NCBI GenBank assembly: GCA_014190475.1
Contig: BJGL01000016.1
Span: 1-36,390, forward strand
Reading direction: 5' to 3'
Source: Bacteroidota bacterium
Lineage (GTDB): Bacteria; Bacteroidota; Bacteroidia; Chitinophagales; Chitinophagaceae
Length of the DNA stretch: 36,390 bases
A program made the position numbers and the translations under genes. A model generated the notes under the pieces. That model was not told where the DNA came from, did not search any database, and worked only from the letters and a program-made list of their open reading frames with translations. Below, piece by piece: positions 9,878 through 18,193 of this stretch; position 1 is the first letter of the stretch, and each line of letters opens with the position of its first letter.

Positions 9878-10786
9878 TTAACGGCGAGGATGGGCCTTTT
9901 TATGCACCTCCTTCAGCTTCTCAATGGTGTTATGTGTATAGACCTGTGTGGCCGCTAAACTGCTATGTCCTAATAACTCTTTCACGGCATTGAGATCGGC
10001 ACCATGATTCAGTAAGTGAGTGGCAAAACTATGTCGAAGCACATGCGGACTTTTCTTTTGTACGGTGGTAGCCGCAGCTAAGATTTGATTCACCAACTGC
10101 CAGGCATAGCGAGGATACATTTTTTTACCTTTTTCCGTGAGTAACAAAAATGGCTCCCGCTCCTCAAAACGTTCATTTCTCTTTGTGATATAGTCTTGGA
10201 TCAATTGAATCAAATCTGTATGCAAAGGGAGTATGCGCTCTTTATTTCCCTTCCCCAATACTTTCAGTTGCGCTCGATTTAATTCAACTTGCTGATCTTT
10301 CAAATTGATGAGTTCACTCAAACGCATCCCCGTGTAATAAAATAAAGTTATTAGTAAGCGGGTATTCATCCCCTTCCAATCTTCACTGGAGACAGCTACT
10401 AATTCTCCTAATGCAACTGCCTCATCCTCCTTGATAAAAACAGGTAGCGATTTTCCCATTTTAGGAGCTGTTATTTGGGTCATGGGACTTATGGAAATAA
10501 CCCCTGTGCGTAATAAAAATTTGTAGAAGGACTTCAATGCGGAGATTTTTCTGATAATACTACGAGGCGTCACTCCAACTTCCCGCAGCGAGGCCAACCA
10601 ACTTCGAATAAAAGAGGGATTAACCTGAGCGATCAGGTCGACATTCATTTCTTGTCCAAGAAATTGAGCCCAATCATGCAAGTCCTTGCTATAAGCTATT
10701 TGGGTATGTACAGAGAGTCTTCGTTCAAATTTTAAATGATCAAGAAATAATTTGATCAACTTATCAATTGCTCCCTCTTGTTGCAT
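9878..10786 (-). CDS. Tyrosine recombinase, XerC/XerD type
   Basis: Site-specific recombinase, in characterised relatives resolving chromosome dimers at dif. 302 residues from the ATG at 10786; a GTG one codon upstream is a less likely start. The N-terminal SAM-like core-binding domain occupies about 1-105, including LDHLKFERRLSVHTQIAYSK. The catalytic residues are all present: Arg155 (TGMRLSEL), Lys182, His248 and Arg251 (HVLRHSFATHLL), His274 (LLGHSS) and nucleophile Tyr283 (TQVYTH). The context next to hpf and rpsU is chromosomal housekeeping, with no sign of an integrated element. XerC and XerD are not distinguished here. Confidence 0.93.
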   Translation of the reverse strand: MQQEGAIDKLIKLFLDHLKFERRLSVHTQIAYSKDLHDWAQFLGQEMNVDLIAQVNPSFIRSWLASLREVGVTPRSIIRKISALKSFYKFLLRTGVISISPMTQITAPKMGKSLPVFIKEDEAVALGELVAVSSEDWKGMNTRLLITLFYYTGMRLSELINLKDQQVELNRAQLKVLGKGNKERILPLHTDLIQLIQDYITKRNERFEEREPFLLLTEKGKKMYPRYAWQLVNQILAAATTVQKKSPHVLRHSFATHLLNHGADLNAVKELLGHSSLAATQVYTHNTIEKLKEVHKKAHPRR

Positions 10787-10820
10787 CACTAAAACTACAA
10801 AACTTCTAAAGCCAGTACAT

Positions 10821-10847
10821 AAAAAAACCCGCAGGGTTACTGCGGGT
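10821..10847 (-). terminator. Terminator of rpsU
   Basis: Perfect 8-bp stem ACCCGCAG / CTGCGGGT around a 5-base loop, followed on the minus strand by a run of seven T (counting the last stem base). It starts about 25 bases after the rpsU stop. Confidence 0.9.
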
Positions 10848-10872
10848 AAATATTTGAGTTGGATGTAATCAA

Positions 10873-11070
10873 TTAACCTTCAATCTTTCCGCAAGCTAAT
10901 TGCTGACGGTAGATCGCCTTGAGGACCTCTCCACGACGCTTAACAGAGGGCTTTGTATAACTCTGACGCTCACGGAGTTGAATCAGTACTTTAGACTTTT
11001 CAAACTTCTTTTTGTACTTCTTCAGTGCCTTGTCAATGTTTTCGCAATCTTTAGAATCGATAATTAACAT
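10873..11070 (-). CDS. rpsU: Ribosomal protein bS21
   Basis: Small-subunit protein beside the 3' end of 16S rRNA; in Bacteroidota ribosomes it helps bury the anti-SD sequence. 65 residues, beginning MLIIDSKDCENIDKALKKYK, rich in Lys/Arg, with the conserved RERQSYTKPSVKRRGEVLKA segment. Unlike every other gene examined here it has a perfect SD: AAGGAGGT ends 7 bases before the ATG. A complementary ACCTCC lies 6 bases further upstream, so the SD can be folded away. It has its own -7 promoter element and its own terminator, so it is probably a single-gene transcript. Autoregulation by bS21 is known in Flavobacterium; that it happens here is inferred. Confidence 0.97.
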   Translation of the reverse strand: MLIIDSKDCENIDKALKKYKKKFEKSKVLIQLRERQSYTKPSVKRRGEVLKAIYRQQLACGKIEG

Positions 11071-11077
11071 AAATAAT

Positions 11078-11095
11078 ACCTCCTTTAATGGAGGT
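11078..11095 (-). promoter_or_regulatory. rpsU SD sequence in a self-complementary leader
   Basis: On the minus strand ACCTCC (11095-11090), loop ATTAAA, then GGAGGT (11083-11078): a 6-bp inverted repeat whose 3' arm is the SD of rpsU. With the -7 box ending at 11097 the transcript should start around 11093-11089, so the 5' arm is at, or partly cut by, the very 5' end of the mRNA. Start-site choice could therefore decide whether the SD is masked. Confidence 0.75.
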
Positions 11096-11096
11096 G

Positions 11097-11104
11097 CAAA
11101 GTTA
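11097..11104 (-). promoter_or_regulatory. -7 element of the rpsU promoter
   Basis: TAACTTTG on the minus strand, full match to TAnnTTTG. The -33 region is T-rich with no TTG at the expected place. It lies between the hscA stop and rpsU. Confidence 0.6.
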
Positions 11105-11127
11105 GGGGAATTTTGAAATAAAAAAAA

Positions 11128-12987
11128 CTACTCGATCTTTTGTCCTCTCAAAGCGGTAGAGACGGCCTGATCCATCACCCTTTCAGCATAAGGACGGCTT
11201 ATTTCGTTCAATGCCTCCATTCGCTCATGCACTAGGTCTTTATCTTCCATCGTAAGTGCCAATTGAAGGGCCTGCATAGCTGCGGCTGTTGAGGAAAGCT
11301 CTTCTTTTGACAATAAACTGGCGTACTTGGTCACGAACTTCTCAGTTGTTTGTAAAAGTTGTTCCCCCTCCGTGCGGGCTTCTACCAGCGCACGTTTCTT
11401 AATATCATCCTTTGCATGGGTGATACTTTCCAAGAGTAACCGCTCCACTTCTTGATCCGTTAATCCGTACTGTGGCTTGATAGCAATTTGCTGCTCTACC
11501 CCACTGCGAAGTTCCTTGGCACGTACGGTGAGAATACCATCCGCATTGATTAAAAAAGCAACCTCCACTTTAGGCAAGCCCGCGGGCATGCCTGGTATAC
11601 CGGTTAGATTAAACTCACCTAATTTTCTGTTGTCCTGCACCATATCACGTTCTCCTTGGTAAACAGAAATTCGCATACTACCCTGGCCATCCTGTTGTGT
11701 AGTATATTGACGGGCTACCCTGGAGGGAATTTTTGAGTTACGTGGTATTAACACATCCATCAAACCGCCCATGGTCTCTATACCCAATGACAACGGCGTA
11801 ATATCCAACAGTAAAAAATCTTTATTATTTCCTGCCAATATATCTGCCTGTACAGCGGCCCCTAATGCAACCACTTGATCTGGGTCCAATGTATCATGAA
11901 CTGGTCTGCCAAAAAATGCCGCCACCTTTTTTTTGATAGCAGGCATGCGGGTGGAGCCTCCCACTAGCACTACTTCCTCAATGGATGCAGCAGTTAGCTT
12001 AGCGTCGTTCAGCGCATGTTGACAACAAGTCAAGGTTCTTTCAACCAATGGTACAATAATCTCTTCAAGCTGTGCTTGGTCAATTGAAAATGTATGACCC
12101 TCCACTGCTACCGCTGCCTTTGTAGCAGTAGTCAATTGATGCTTAGCTTGAACTGCTGCAAGACGAAAAGATTGCAAGACTGCACTATTTTCTTTTGGAG
12201 GTCGCTTAGTTTCAGGTAGCTGTTGCAACCAAAAGTCGACAATTGCACGATCAATGTCATCACCACCTAAATAAGTATCGCCATGCGTAGAGAGAACTTC
12301 AAAAATACCATTGTTGATTTGTAAAATTGAAACATCAAAAGTTCCACCCCCTAAATCATACACAGCAATTGTTTTACTTTCCTCCGGTGATACGCCCAAT
12401 CCATAAGCTAGACTAGCAGCGGTAGGTTCATTGATAATACGCAACACATCCAGCCCCGCTAATTTACCAGCATCTCGAGTAGCTTGACGTTGCGCATCAT
12501 TGAAGTAAGCGGGCACCGTAATTACAGCTTTAGAAATGGGTGTCTTTAACATATGCTCCGCCCGTTCTTTCAACTCACGCAGAATAAAAGAAGAAAGTTC
12601 AATAGGAGAAAAGAACCGTTGATCGATCTGCACTTTCACCAAACTCTCGGTATCCTCATCAATAATTTTATAAGTAAATAAATCCTGGCTCAATGCTAGA
12701 TCCTTGTATGACTTCCCCATCAGTCGCTTCACTGAAAAAATTGTTCGGGAGGGATCAGTTTTCAAAAAATGACGGGCCGCCTCCCCCACTGTTATTTCAC
12801 CATGCTGGCCAATATGTAATATGGATGGGACTAACGCTAAACCGTTCTGATCTTTTAAAACTATCGGCTTTCTCGTATCCGGATGAACCAGCGCCACTAA
12901 ACTGTTGGTAGTTCCTAAATCAATCCCCACAATCATTTCTGCTTGTTGCAAACTACCTGTAGCGATATTAATTCCAATTTTCGGCAT
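11128..12987 (-). CDS. hscA: Hsp70 chaperone, HscA type (Fe-S protein assembly)
   Basis: Hsp70-family ATPase; HscA delivers Fe-S clusters from the IscU scaffold with co-chaperone HscB. 619 residues. The ATPase domain starts after a 19-residue leader with GIDLGTTNSLVALV, has INEPTAASLAYGLG and DLGGGTFDVSIL (about residue 212), and VVLVGGSTRMPAI; the substrate domain begins near LLLDITPLSLGIETMGGLMD. HscA rather than DnaK is favoured by the leader before GIDLGTTNS, TIFSVKRLMGKSYKD, GAAVQADILAGN, YTTQQDGQGSMRISVYQGER and the short C-terminus without the DnaK EEV tail. No iscU, hscB or fdx is in the window. A TACTTTTA -7-like box lies at 13009-13016. Confidence 0.85.
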   Translation of the reverse strand: MPKIGINIATGSLQQAEMIVGIDLGTTNSLVALVHPDTRKPIVLKDQNGLALVPSILHIGQHGEITVGEAARHFLKTDPSRTIFSVKRLMGKSYKDLALSQDLFTYKIIDEDTESLVKVQIDQRFFSPIELSSFILRELKERAEHMLKTPISKAVITVPAYFNDAQRQATRDAGKLAGLDVLRIINEPTAASLAYGLGVSPEESKTIAVYDLGGGTFDVSILQINNGIFEVLSTHGDTYLGGDDIDRAIVDFWLQQLPETKRPPKENSAVLQSFRLAAVQAKHQLTTATKAAVAVEGHTFSIDQAQLEEIIVPLVERTLTCCQHALNDAKLTAASIEEVVLVGGSTRMPAIKKKVAAFFGRPVHDTLDPDQVVALGAAVQADILAGNNKDFLLLDITPLSLGIETMGGLMDVLIPRNSKIPSRVARQYTTQQDGQGSMRISVYQGERDMVQDNRKLGEFNLTGIPGMPAGLPKVEVAFLINADGILTVRAKELRSGVEQQIAIKPQYGLTDQEVERLLLESITHAKDDIKKRALVEARTEGEQLLQTTEKFVTKYASLLSKEELSSTAAAMQALQLALTMEDKDLVHERMEALNEISRPYAERVMDQAVSTALRGQKIE

Positions 12988-13008
12988 AGACGAACTTAAG
13001 AGAGGTCG

Positions 13009-13016
13009 TAAAAGTA
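13009..13016 (-). promoter_or_regulatory. Possible -7 element upstream of hscA
   Basis: TACTTTTA on the minus strand (one mismatch to TAnnTTTG), 21 bases before the hscA ATG. No consensus -33 is seen. hscA could equally be read from the C25 gene, whose stop is 59 bases upstream. Confidence 0.35.
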
Positions 13017-13046
13017 ACGCTTAAACTGCTCTAAAGTTTCAATTCA

Positions 13047-16000
13047 TCATCGCTGCAGGTATACTTTACCTTCGGCGATCAGTAAACCACCAGCAATTTT
13101 TCGGTAAGGAGTATTTTCCCCGCTATTGTTATTGGCTATGATACGACAACTATAAACTCCATTGGCTAGGCGGTGCCCACCCTGATCACTTCCATCCCAT
13201 TCAAATAATGCAACGGTTCTGCCAAGACGAAGTGGACCCAATTCTGTGGAACGAACCACCCGAACCAATTGTCCGAGTGAATTGAAAATCTGTAATTGCG
13301 CATCAGCAGGAATTGTATTTCCCCAAACAGTAAAACTAATTCGTGTGCGGGTACTAAATGGATTGGGATAAAATGAAAGTTGAAAATCAGGAGAGAGTGT
13401 TGCTATTCTGAACGTAACTCGATAATCCAATGATCCTGCTTTATTACCTGCACGGTCCTTTGCACTAACCATCAACTCGTAGAGCCCCAACTCAGAAAGA
13501 AATGGCCTGAATTGGACTAAGGCCTTGTTATGAAGCGCCCCCGGTGTAAATGGAAAAAAACGTAGCGTATCAGTACGGTAGTTGAACCGCCGCGTTGCTC
13601 CACTTGGATAGCGAAGCGATACAGTAACTAATGAAGTGTCATCCAGGAGCAACCATTTTGATTCATCTAATAAACTAATTAGGATATCAGGCCGTGGAAG
13701 AACAATTTGACCATTTGAAATATGTTTTCCATCGAACGTAACATCCAAAATGGGAGCCATTCGGTCGGGACGAACAAAAACTGATTGGTAAGCGATATTA
13801 TTAAAATGGAATTGCTCTTGTTGACCCGGTGGTGGATTTACCTCCAACTTCAAAATATTGGCCCCTATTCGATTGGCACTCGGTATTGCAGCTCCTACCC
13901 GTACGGTGTCACCTGCCGGTAGCGGCCGGGTTTTAGCAAGTTGAAATTGTTGCATCAGATTATCTGCACCCGTTATTTGCAGCTGTACCCCAACGCTATC
14001 GAAATCAACCTCGCTGATATTTTGAAAAGCCATTCGGAACACAATGGGCTCTCCTTGGTCAACTGTATCTTTTGTATAGAAATACTTGGTTGGAGATAAA
14101 GCGCCCTCTGGAACTGGAGTAAAGAGTAATTGCCATTTTGAAAGTTGATAGGGCGTATAATGAAACGTATCAAGCGTATTTAATTGAAGTTGCAAGTAGG
14201 GATATCGTGAAGCCTCTATGGTATTTATCGGGATCACTGATTGAACTGGAGTAATCCCAGTCTGCACAAGTGTTGAGTTTCCTTGCTGATCCAACCCTAT
14301 CAGCGACAGTTGAACACTATCCCGATTGGGCAACTCGGCGTTTCCTTGCCATTGGAGCGCTTGCCATTGACGAGCAGGACCAAATACAGGAGATTTCACT
14401 ACTCCCAGCGTATCGATTGTAGAAATATCTGTTGAGAAAAAAAGCTGATCATACATCCCATTGCTAAATGCAAAACGGGGTAAAAATTGCTGCGGCTGAT
14501 TTTTTTTATAGACAAAAGCAAAGACCCGATTACGGTTAAAAGAGTCAATAGAGGTGAACCCTTGTTGATACAAACGATGATAGACCGAATTGCCCGCTCC
14601 TAAAAACAACTGATCATTTTTCCAATCAGCCGCATAAGCGTTGGAAGGATAATTCGTCTCCATGATATTTCTAACCACCACATAATAACCATCCGGTATG
14701 CTATCTAAGAACCCAACAATTCTTCTACGTACGCCGGTATCTGCAATATTGAATTGAAAATTGTAGGCGGCCCCCACCGCTTGCGCAGCCGTTTGCACAC
14801 AGACAGGATCACTACCAAAACGACCCGGCTGACCGGGTAATGCATTCAACAGCGGACGTAAAGAAACAGGATGTAGCACATTGAACACAAGGCGATTTCT
14901 GGCACACGCATACATCACTACATCTAGCCCATTCAATCCCAGATAGAAACCTGCCAGCGCACTAGTGGCTGTAAAAAACACTCCATTTCGAATATTGAGA
15001 TGGTTGCTGCGCGTTCCAAATCGCCATTGACGGGATATACTATCCAAACGAACACCCAGCGTGTCCGATAATAAGTGTTGATAAAAATGAGATTGCCCCA
15101 TTCCGGTTGCATTACCATTGAGATAGAGAAAAGAAGACAGGTTCCAGTTAGGAGACAAGGATCCCGTTATTGGAGCAACCCTCCAATAATAAACCGTATT
15201 ATTTCGGTAGGAAATAGCAGGATTAAATTGTACTAATCCCCCCACTGATTGAACAGTTGAGGTTACCAGCAATGGAGAATTGAAAAACGTAGTAGTGTCC
15301 AACTCCAAACGGAAAGTACGTGGTCCTGTATATAGGGATGCTGCAGAGGCACTAAAAACAGAAATCGGTTTGTTTACAATTGCATAAGGGCTAGGATATA
15401 CCGGCCGCAGTTCGTCATCAGCAACCAAAATAGACACTGCACTACAATTATTATTTTCATTCAGTTCAGTAATTGCATTGTCTGGATCAACACAAACCCT
15501 AATTTGATTGATCCCCTTGTCACGAGCAGCATTAATCGGGATTTGATAGTTGAGTGTATCTGCATTAAATAAATCAAAAATGGTGTCCCGTTTCCAAAGC
15601 TCCGTCACACCATTTGGCAAGGTTCGGTTGATAGCAATCACCAACGGTCCTTTGGTAGCACGACCTGCGTTACGCACAATCACACTCAAATTATAATATC
15701 CATCTGCCACTGATACAGGAGATGGGCTTACACGTAGCTGCTCGGGTTGCATGAAAAAATCCGGACGGGTACTGGTAGCATAAAACCGAAGTGCAGGATC
15801 ACCATTCAAGGCTGTTTGTTCCGCATGAACACGAGCCAAAAAATCACCAGCACCAGCAATAGAGCAGGTTTGTATAGCAGCCTGATTCATCAACTCCCCT
15901 ACTGTTTGACCGTAATGGGTAACGCTGGCGGCCTTAAGAAAGGCTTCATTTTGCAATTCAAGATAATTCACTAATCCAAGGCTTGTCGAAGCAATGGTGG

Positions 16001-18119
16001 CAATGCCGCCTCGTTGTGGGGCCAATACAAATTGCTCTGAAATTGTTTCCTTTTCAACCAAACGAGTAAGATTAAAGTTGAAAAGATTTCCAGCCCTACA
16101 TCCAAGCATGATATAAAAGGGATACTTCCCCGGGTTATTATAACCGGAAGGGTGATCAAGGTTATACTCTAATGTATTAGCCGTGGAGTGTCCAAAATAA
16201 GTCATCAGCCCAATTCCTTCTTCAAACAACTGATAAATTTGTTGAGCGCTTAGCTGGGCTACAGGAGCAGGACTGAGTTTGCTGAATGAATGAATACGGG
16301 CACCATAAAAAGTATCTTGCAAAACGCGCGCAAATCGATTCATTGAACTAGTGATTGCTTGTCCAAGACTCTCCTCGCCTACGCCGATTATGTGTACTAC
16401 ATTTTTTGTCCACGCTCTTGAAACTGCCGATACGGTATTATCGCGAAGCACTTGCTCAGCTTGCTTTACTTTTTCTAAATAATCAGCAATTTCCTCCGCA
16501 TTGATCACCGATACTCTCCCTATAGGAACGCTGGGATTGATAGCCACTCCTGGTTCGGTAGCTAGTAAAAGATCAGAGGCAGGCGACCCAAAACTTGGAA
16601 TAAAAGACAATTTATTTATGTCAGGATTATTTTCTTGTCCTCTCTCTGCAGTGTATAAAACCCCCTTACCTAACAATAGCACTGCTTTTAGTGGAGAACT
16701 GTATTGGCGGCGAGCCCAATGGATAAAGTTGCGTACTGCATTGGGGTGCCTCTTAATTCCATAGGCAAATTGATCTTCCAGTTGATCAATAAAATACAAT
16801 TGCGCATTGTAAGAGCCCCCAGCCACTGATGCGCGAAAATCTCTGTATTGCTCAAGTACAGGCACACCAGATGCCGTTCTTTCCAATGCGGAATGAGAGA
16901 CAATCAAATAATCTCCTTGACGAGATGGCTGGCTGTAATCAATAAGATTTCGAGTAGTCAGCGCCCCAATCGTTGTAGCGGTGCTAACACCCACTAAAAC
17001 CAACTTTCGTACTTGCGAAGCCGGTTGCAAATAGACAGCCACTTTACCTTGAGAAGTTAATACTGATTCATAGCGTTGTCCATTTGACAAATCCAGTAAT
17101 AGAGGCGCTACTCCCCCGTGTTGCACACCCTCTATTTCAAGGTACTGTCCGTTTGTTGTGGCGGGCAAAGAAAACTGAAATCGACTTTGCCCTCCAAAAT
17201 TGAACCGACGTGCATACTGCAAAGTGGCTTGTGCAATTACTATTCTGTCCGAGGATACCGCTTGCTGAGGACTGACCGTAACCTGCACTTCACCCGTCGT
17301 AAATGCTGATACAGGGACATCCATTTCCCAACGCGCCGTGGAAAACTGTTGGACTACCTGGCTTCTTAATTCAAGATTATTTGCTTTTACAATAACCGTC
17401 CGATTATTAGGAGCATTACCCGCTATGTTCAATTTTAATTTAGGAACTGGAATACTCCCCGATAAGACTGGATGCAAGTTCCTAAAATCAAGAGAGCGAA
17501 CTTGACTTGTATATAAATCACTACTACTCCAGCCCTCCCCAGGATCAAAAGCTGAGGAATAAATATAGCTGCCAACCACCGTAGCAAATCCTTCATTTAT
17601 TTTTTCTCTAAAAAAAATATCCTGCGTATGAATAAAGTAGGGAACAGGACTTACGCCAGAAGGAATGACATTTGCAACCGGCAATAGACGGGGATGAGTT
17701 ACAGAGGGATCCGCGGTCAAGAAATAGGTTGCAGAATCCGTAAACAAACTCCAACGACTATTCAGTTGGTGGTCGGGGGAATTATATAGAGTTTGATCAG
17801 TACTTCCATCATTGGTTTCTCCCCAAAATTCAAGATAGCCATCTATGGAAAGTGTGCCGCTTTGAGCAGTGGTATAGAGCGGCACTTCCGCTCCGTTTCG
17901 CCAAAGCGAAAATTGTGAAACAGGGACTTGCGATAGACCTAAACGTGCAAGTGTTGGCTGATCAATTCGATACAAACCATCCTGCCCTATTTTAAATTTA
18001 AAATAAGTAAGCCCATACTTTATCCACTCGTTTTGGTAGGGCTGTGCCTGTACCCGTCCCAGGTTGATGAGCAAAAAAAGGGCGATACCCCCAATAAAAC
18101 GGAGCAGGATACAAGGCAT
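13047..18119 (-). CDS. Secreted C25 (gingipain-like) peptidase, PorU2-like
   Basis: 1690 residues from ATG at 18119; a TTG two codons upstream gives a longer frame but is less likely. A signal peptide covers about 1-25 (cleavage after VQA). A beta-rich N-terminal region leads into the C25 catalytic domain at about 400-730, starting near GDYLIVSHSALE. The dyad is intact: His644 in TYFGHSTAN and Cys674 in FYIMLGCRAGNLF. CARDB-like adhesion modules follow (about 780-880, with NAGRATKGPLVIAIN, and another near 1430). The C-terminus has YPNPF (1584) and a FlgD/T9SS sorting-like fold ending KIAGGLLIAEGKVYLQR. PorU of the type IX system is a C25 sortase of about 1150-1280 residues; this longer form with CARDB modules resembles proteins annotated PorU2. 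It could also be an ordinary secreted peptidase. No other T9SS gene is nearby. Confidence 0.82.
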   Translation of the reverse strand: MPCILLRFIGGIALFLLINLGRVQAQPYQNEWIKYGLTYFKFKIGQDGLYRIDQPTLARLGLSQVPVSQFSLWRNGAEVPLYTTAQSGTLSIDGYLEFWGETNDGSTDQTLYNSPDHQLNSRWSLFTDSATYFLTADPSVTHPRLLPVANVIPSGVSPVPYFIHTQDIFFREKINEGFATVVGSYIYSSAFDPGEGWSSSDLYTSQVRSLDFRNLHPVLSGSIPVPKLKLNIAGNAPNNRTVIVKANNLELRSQVVQQFSTARWEMDVPVSAFTTGEVQVTVSPQQAVSSDRIVIAQATLQYARRFNFGGQSRFQFSLPATTNGQYLEIEGVQHGGVAPLLLDLSNGQRYESVLTSQGKVAVYLQPASQVRKLVLVGVSTATTIGALTTRNLIDYSQPSRQGDYLIVSHSALERTASGVPVLEQYRDFRASVAGGSYNAQLYFIDQLEDQFAYGIKRHPNAVRNFIHWARRQYSSPLKAVLLLGKGVLYTAERGQENNPDINKLSFIPSFGSPASDLLLATEPGVAINPSVPIGRVSVINAEEIADYLEKVKQAEQVLRDNTVSAVSRAWTKNVVHIIGVGEESLGQAITSSMNRFARVLQDTFYGARIHSFSKLSPAPVAQLSAQQIYQLFEEGIGLMTYFGHSTANTLEYNLDHPSGYNNPGKYPFYIMLGCRAGNLFNFNLTRLVEKETISEQFVLAPQRGGIATIASTSLGLVNYLELQNEAFLKAASVTHYGQTVGELMNQAAIQTCSIAGAGDFLARVHAEQTALNGDPALRFYATSTRPDFFMQPEQLRVSPSPVSVADGYYNLSVIVRNAGRATKGPLVIAINRTLPNGVTELWKRDTIFDLFNADTLNYQIPINAARDKGINQIRVCVDPDNAITELNENNNCSAVSILVADDELRPVYPSPYAIVNKPISVFSASAASLYTGPRTFRLELDTTTFFNSPLLVTSTVQSVGGLVQFNPAISYRNNTVYYWRVAPITGSLSPNWNLSSFLYLNGNATGMGQSHFYQHLLSDTLGVRLDSISRQWRFGTRSNHLNIRNGVFFTATSALAGFYLGLNGLDVVMYACARNRLVFNVLHPVSLRPLLNALPGQPGRFGSDPVCVQTAAQAVGAAYNFQFNIADTGVRRRIVGFLDSIPDGYYVVVRNIMETNYPSNAYAADWKNDQLFLGAGNSVYHRLYQQGFTSIDSFNRNRVFAFVYKKNQPQQFLPRFAFSNGMYDQLFFSTDISTIDTLGVVKSPVFGPARQWQALQWQGNAELPNRDSVQLSLIGLDQQGNSTLVQTGITPVQSVIPINTIEASRYPYLQLQLNTLDTFHYTPYQLSKWQLLFTPVPEGALSPTKYFYTKDTVDQGEPIVFRMAFQNISEVDFDSVGVQLQITGADNLMQQFQLAKTRPLPAGDTVRVGAAIPSANRIGANILKLEVNPPPGQQEQFHFNNIAYQSVFVRPDRMAPILDVTFDGKHISNGQIVLPRPDILISLLDESKWLLLDDTSLVTVSLRYPSGATRRFNYRTDTLRFFPFTPGALHNKALVQFRPFLSELGLYELMVSAKDRAGNKAGSLDYRVTFRIATLSPDFQLSFYPNPFSTRTRISFTVWGNTIPADAQLQIFNSLGQLVRVVRSTELGPLRLGRTVALFEWDGSDQGGHRLANGVYSCRIIANNNSGENTPYRKIAGGLLIAEGKVYLQR

Positions 18120-18128
18120 GATCAATCG

Positions 18129-18136
18129 TAAAGTTA
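18129..18136 (-). promoter_or_regulatory. Possible -7 element of the C25 peptidase gene
   Basis: TAACTTTA on the minus strand with TTTA 19 bases upstream (18159-18156), one mismatch in each box. It would give a start site only a few bases before the ATG at 18119 and supports that ATG over the upstream TTG. Confidence 0.4.
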
Positions 18137-18169
18137 ATGCTAGATGGTCTTATTGTAAAAGGGGTATAT

Positions 18170-18177
18170 TACATTTG
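18170..18177 (+). promoter_or_regulatory. -7 element upstream of tyrS
   Basis: TACATTTG on the plus strand matches TAnnTTTG; no TTG at 19-21 bases upstream. The expected start near 18181 falls after the upstream in-frame ATG at 18137 and 13 bases before the ATG at 18194, supporting the shorter tyrS. Confidence 0.5.
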
Positions 18178-18193
18178 CGAAAATGCGCGTATA

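Noticed and set aside
9878-10786. Integrase of a mobile element
   Set aside because: Although a tyrosine recombinase, it sits among hpf and rpsU, has XerC/D-like length and no att sites, tRNA or cargo beside it.
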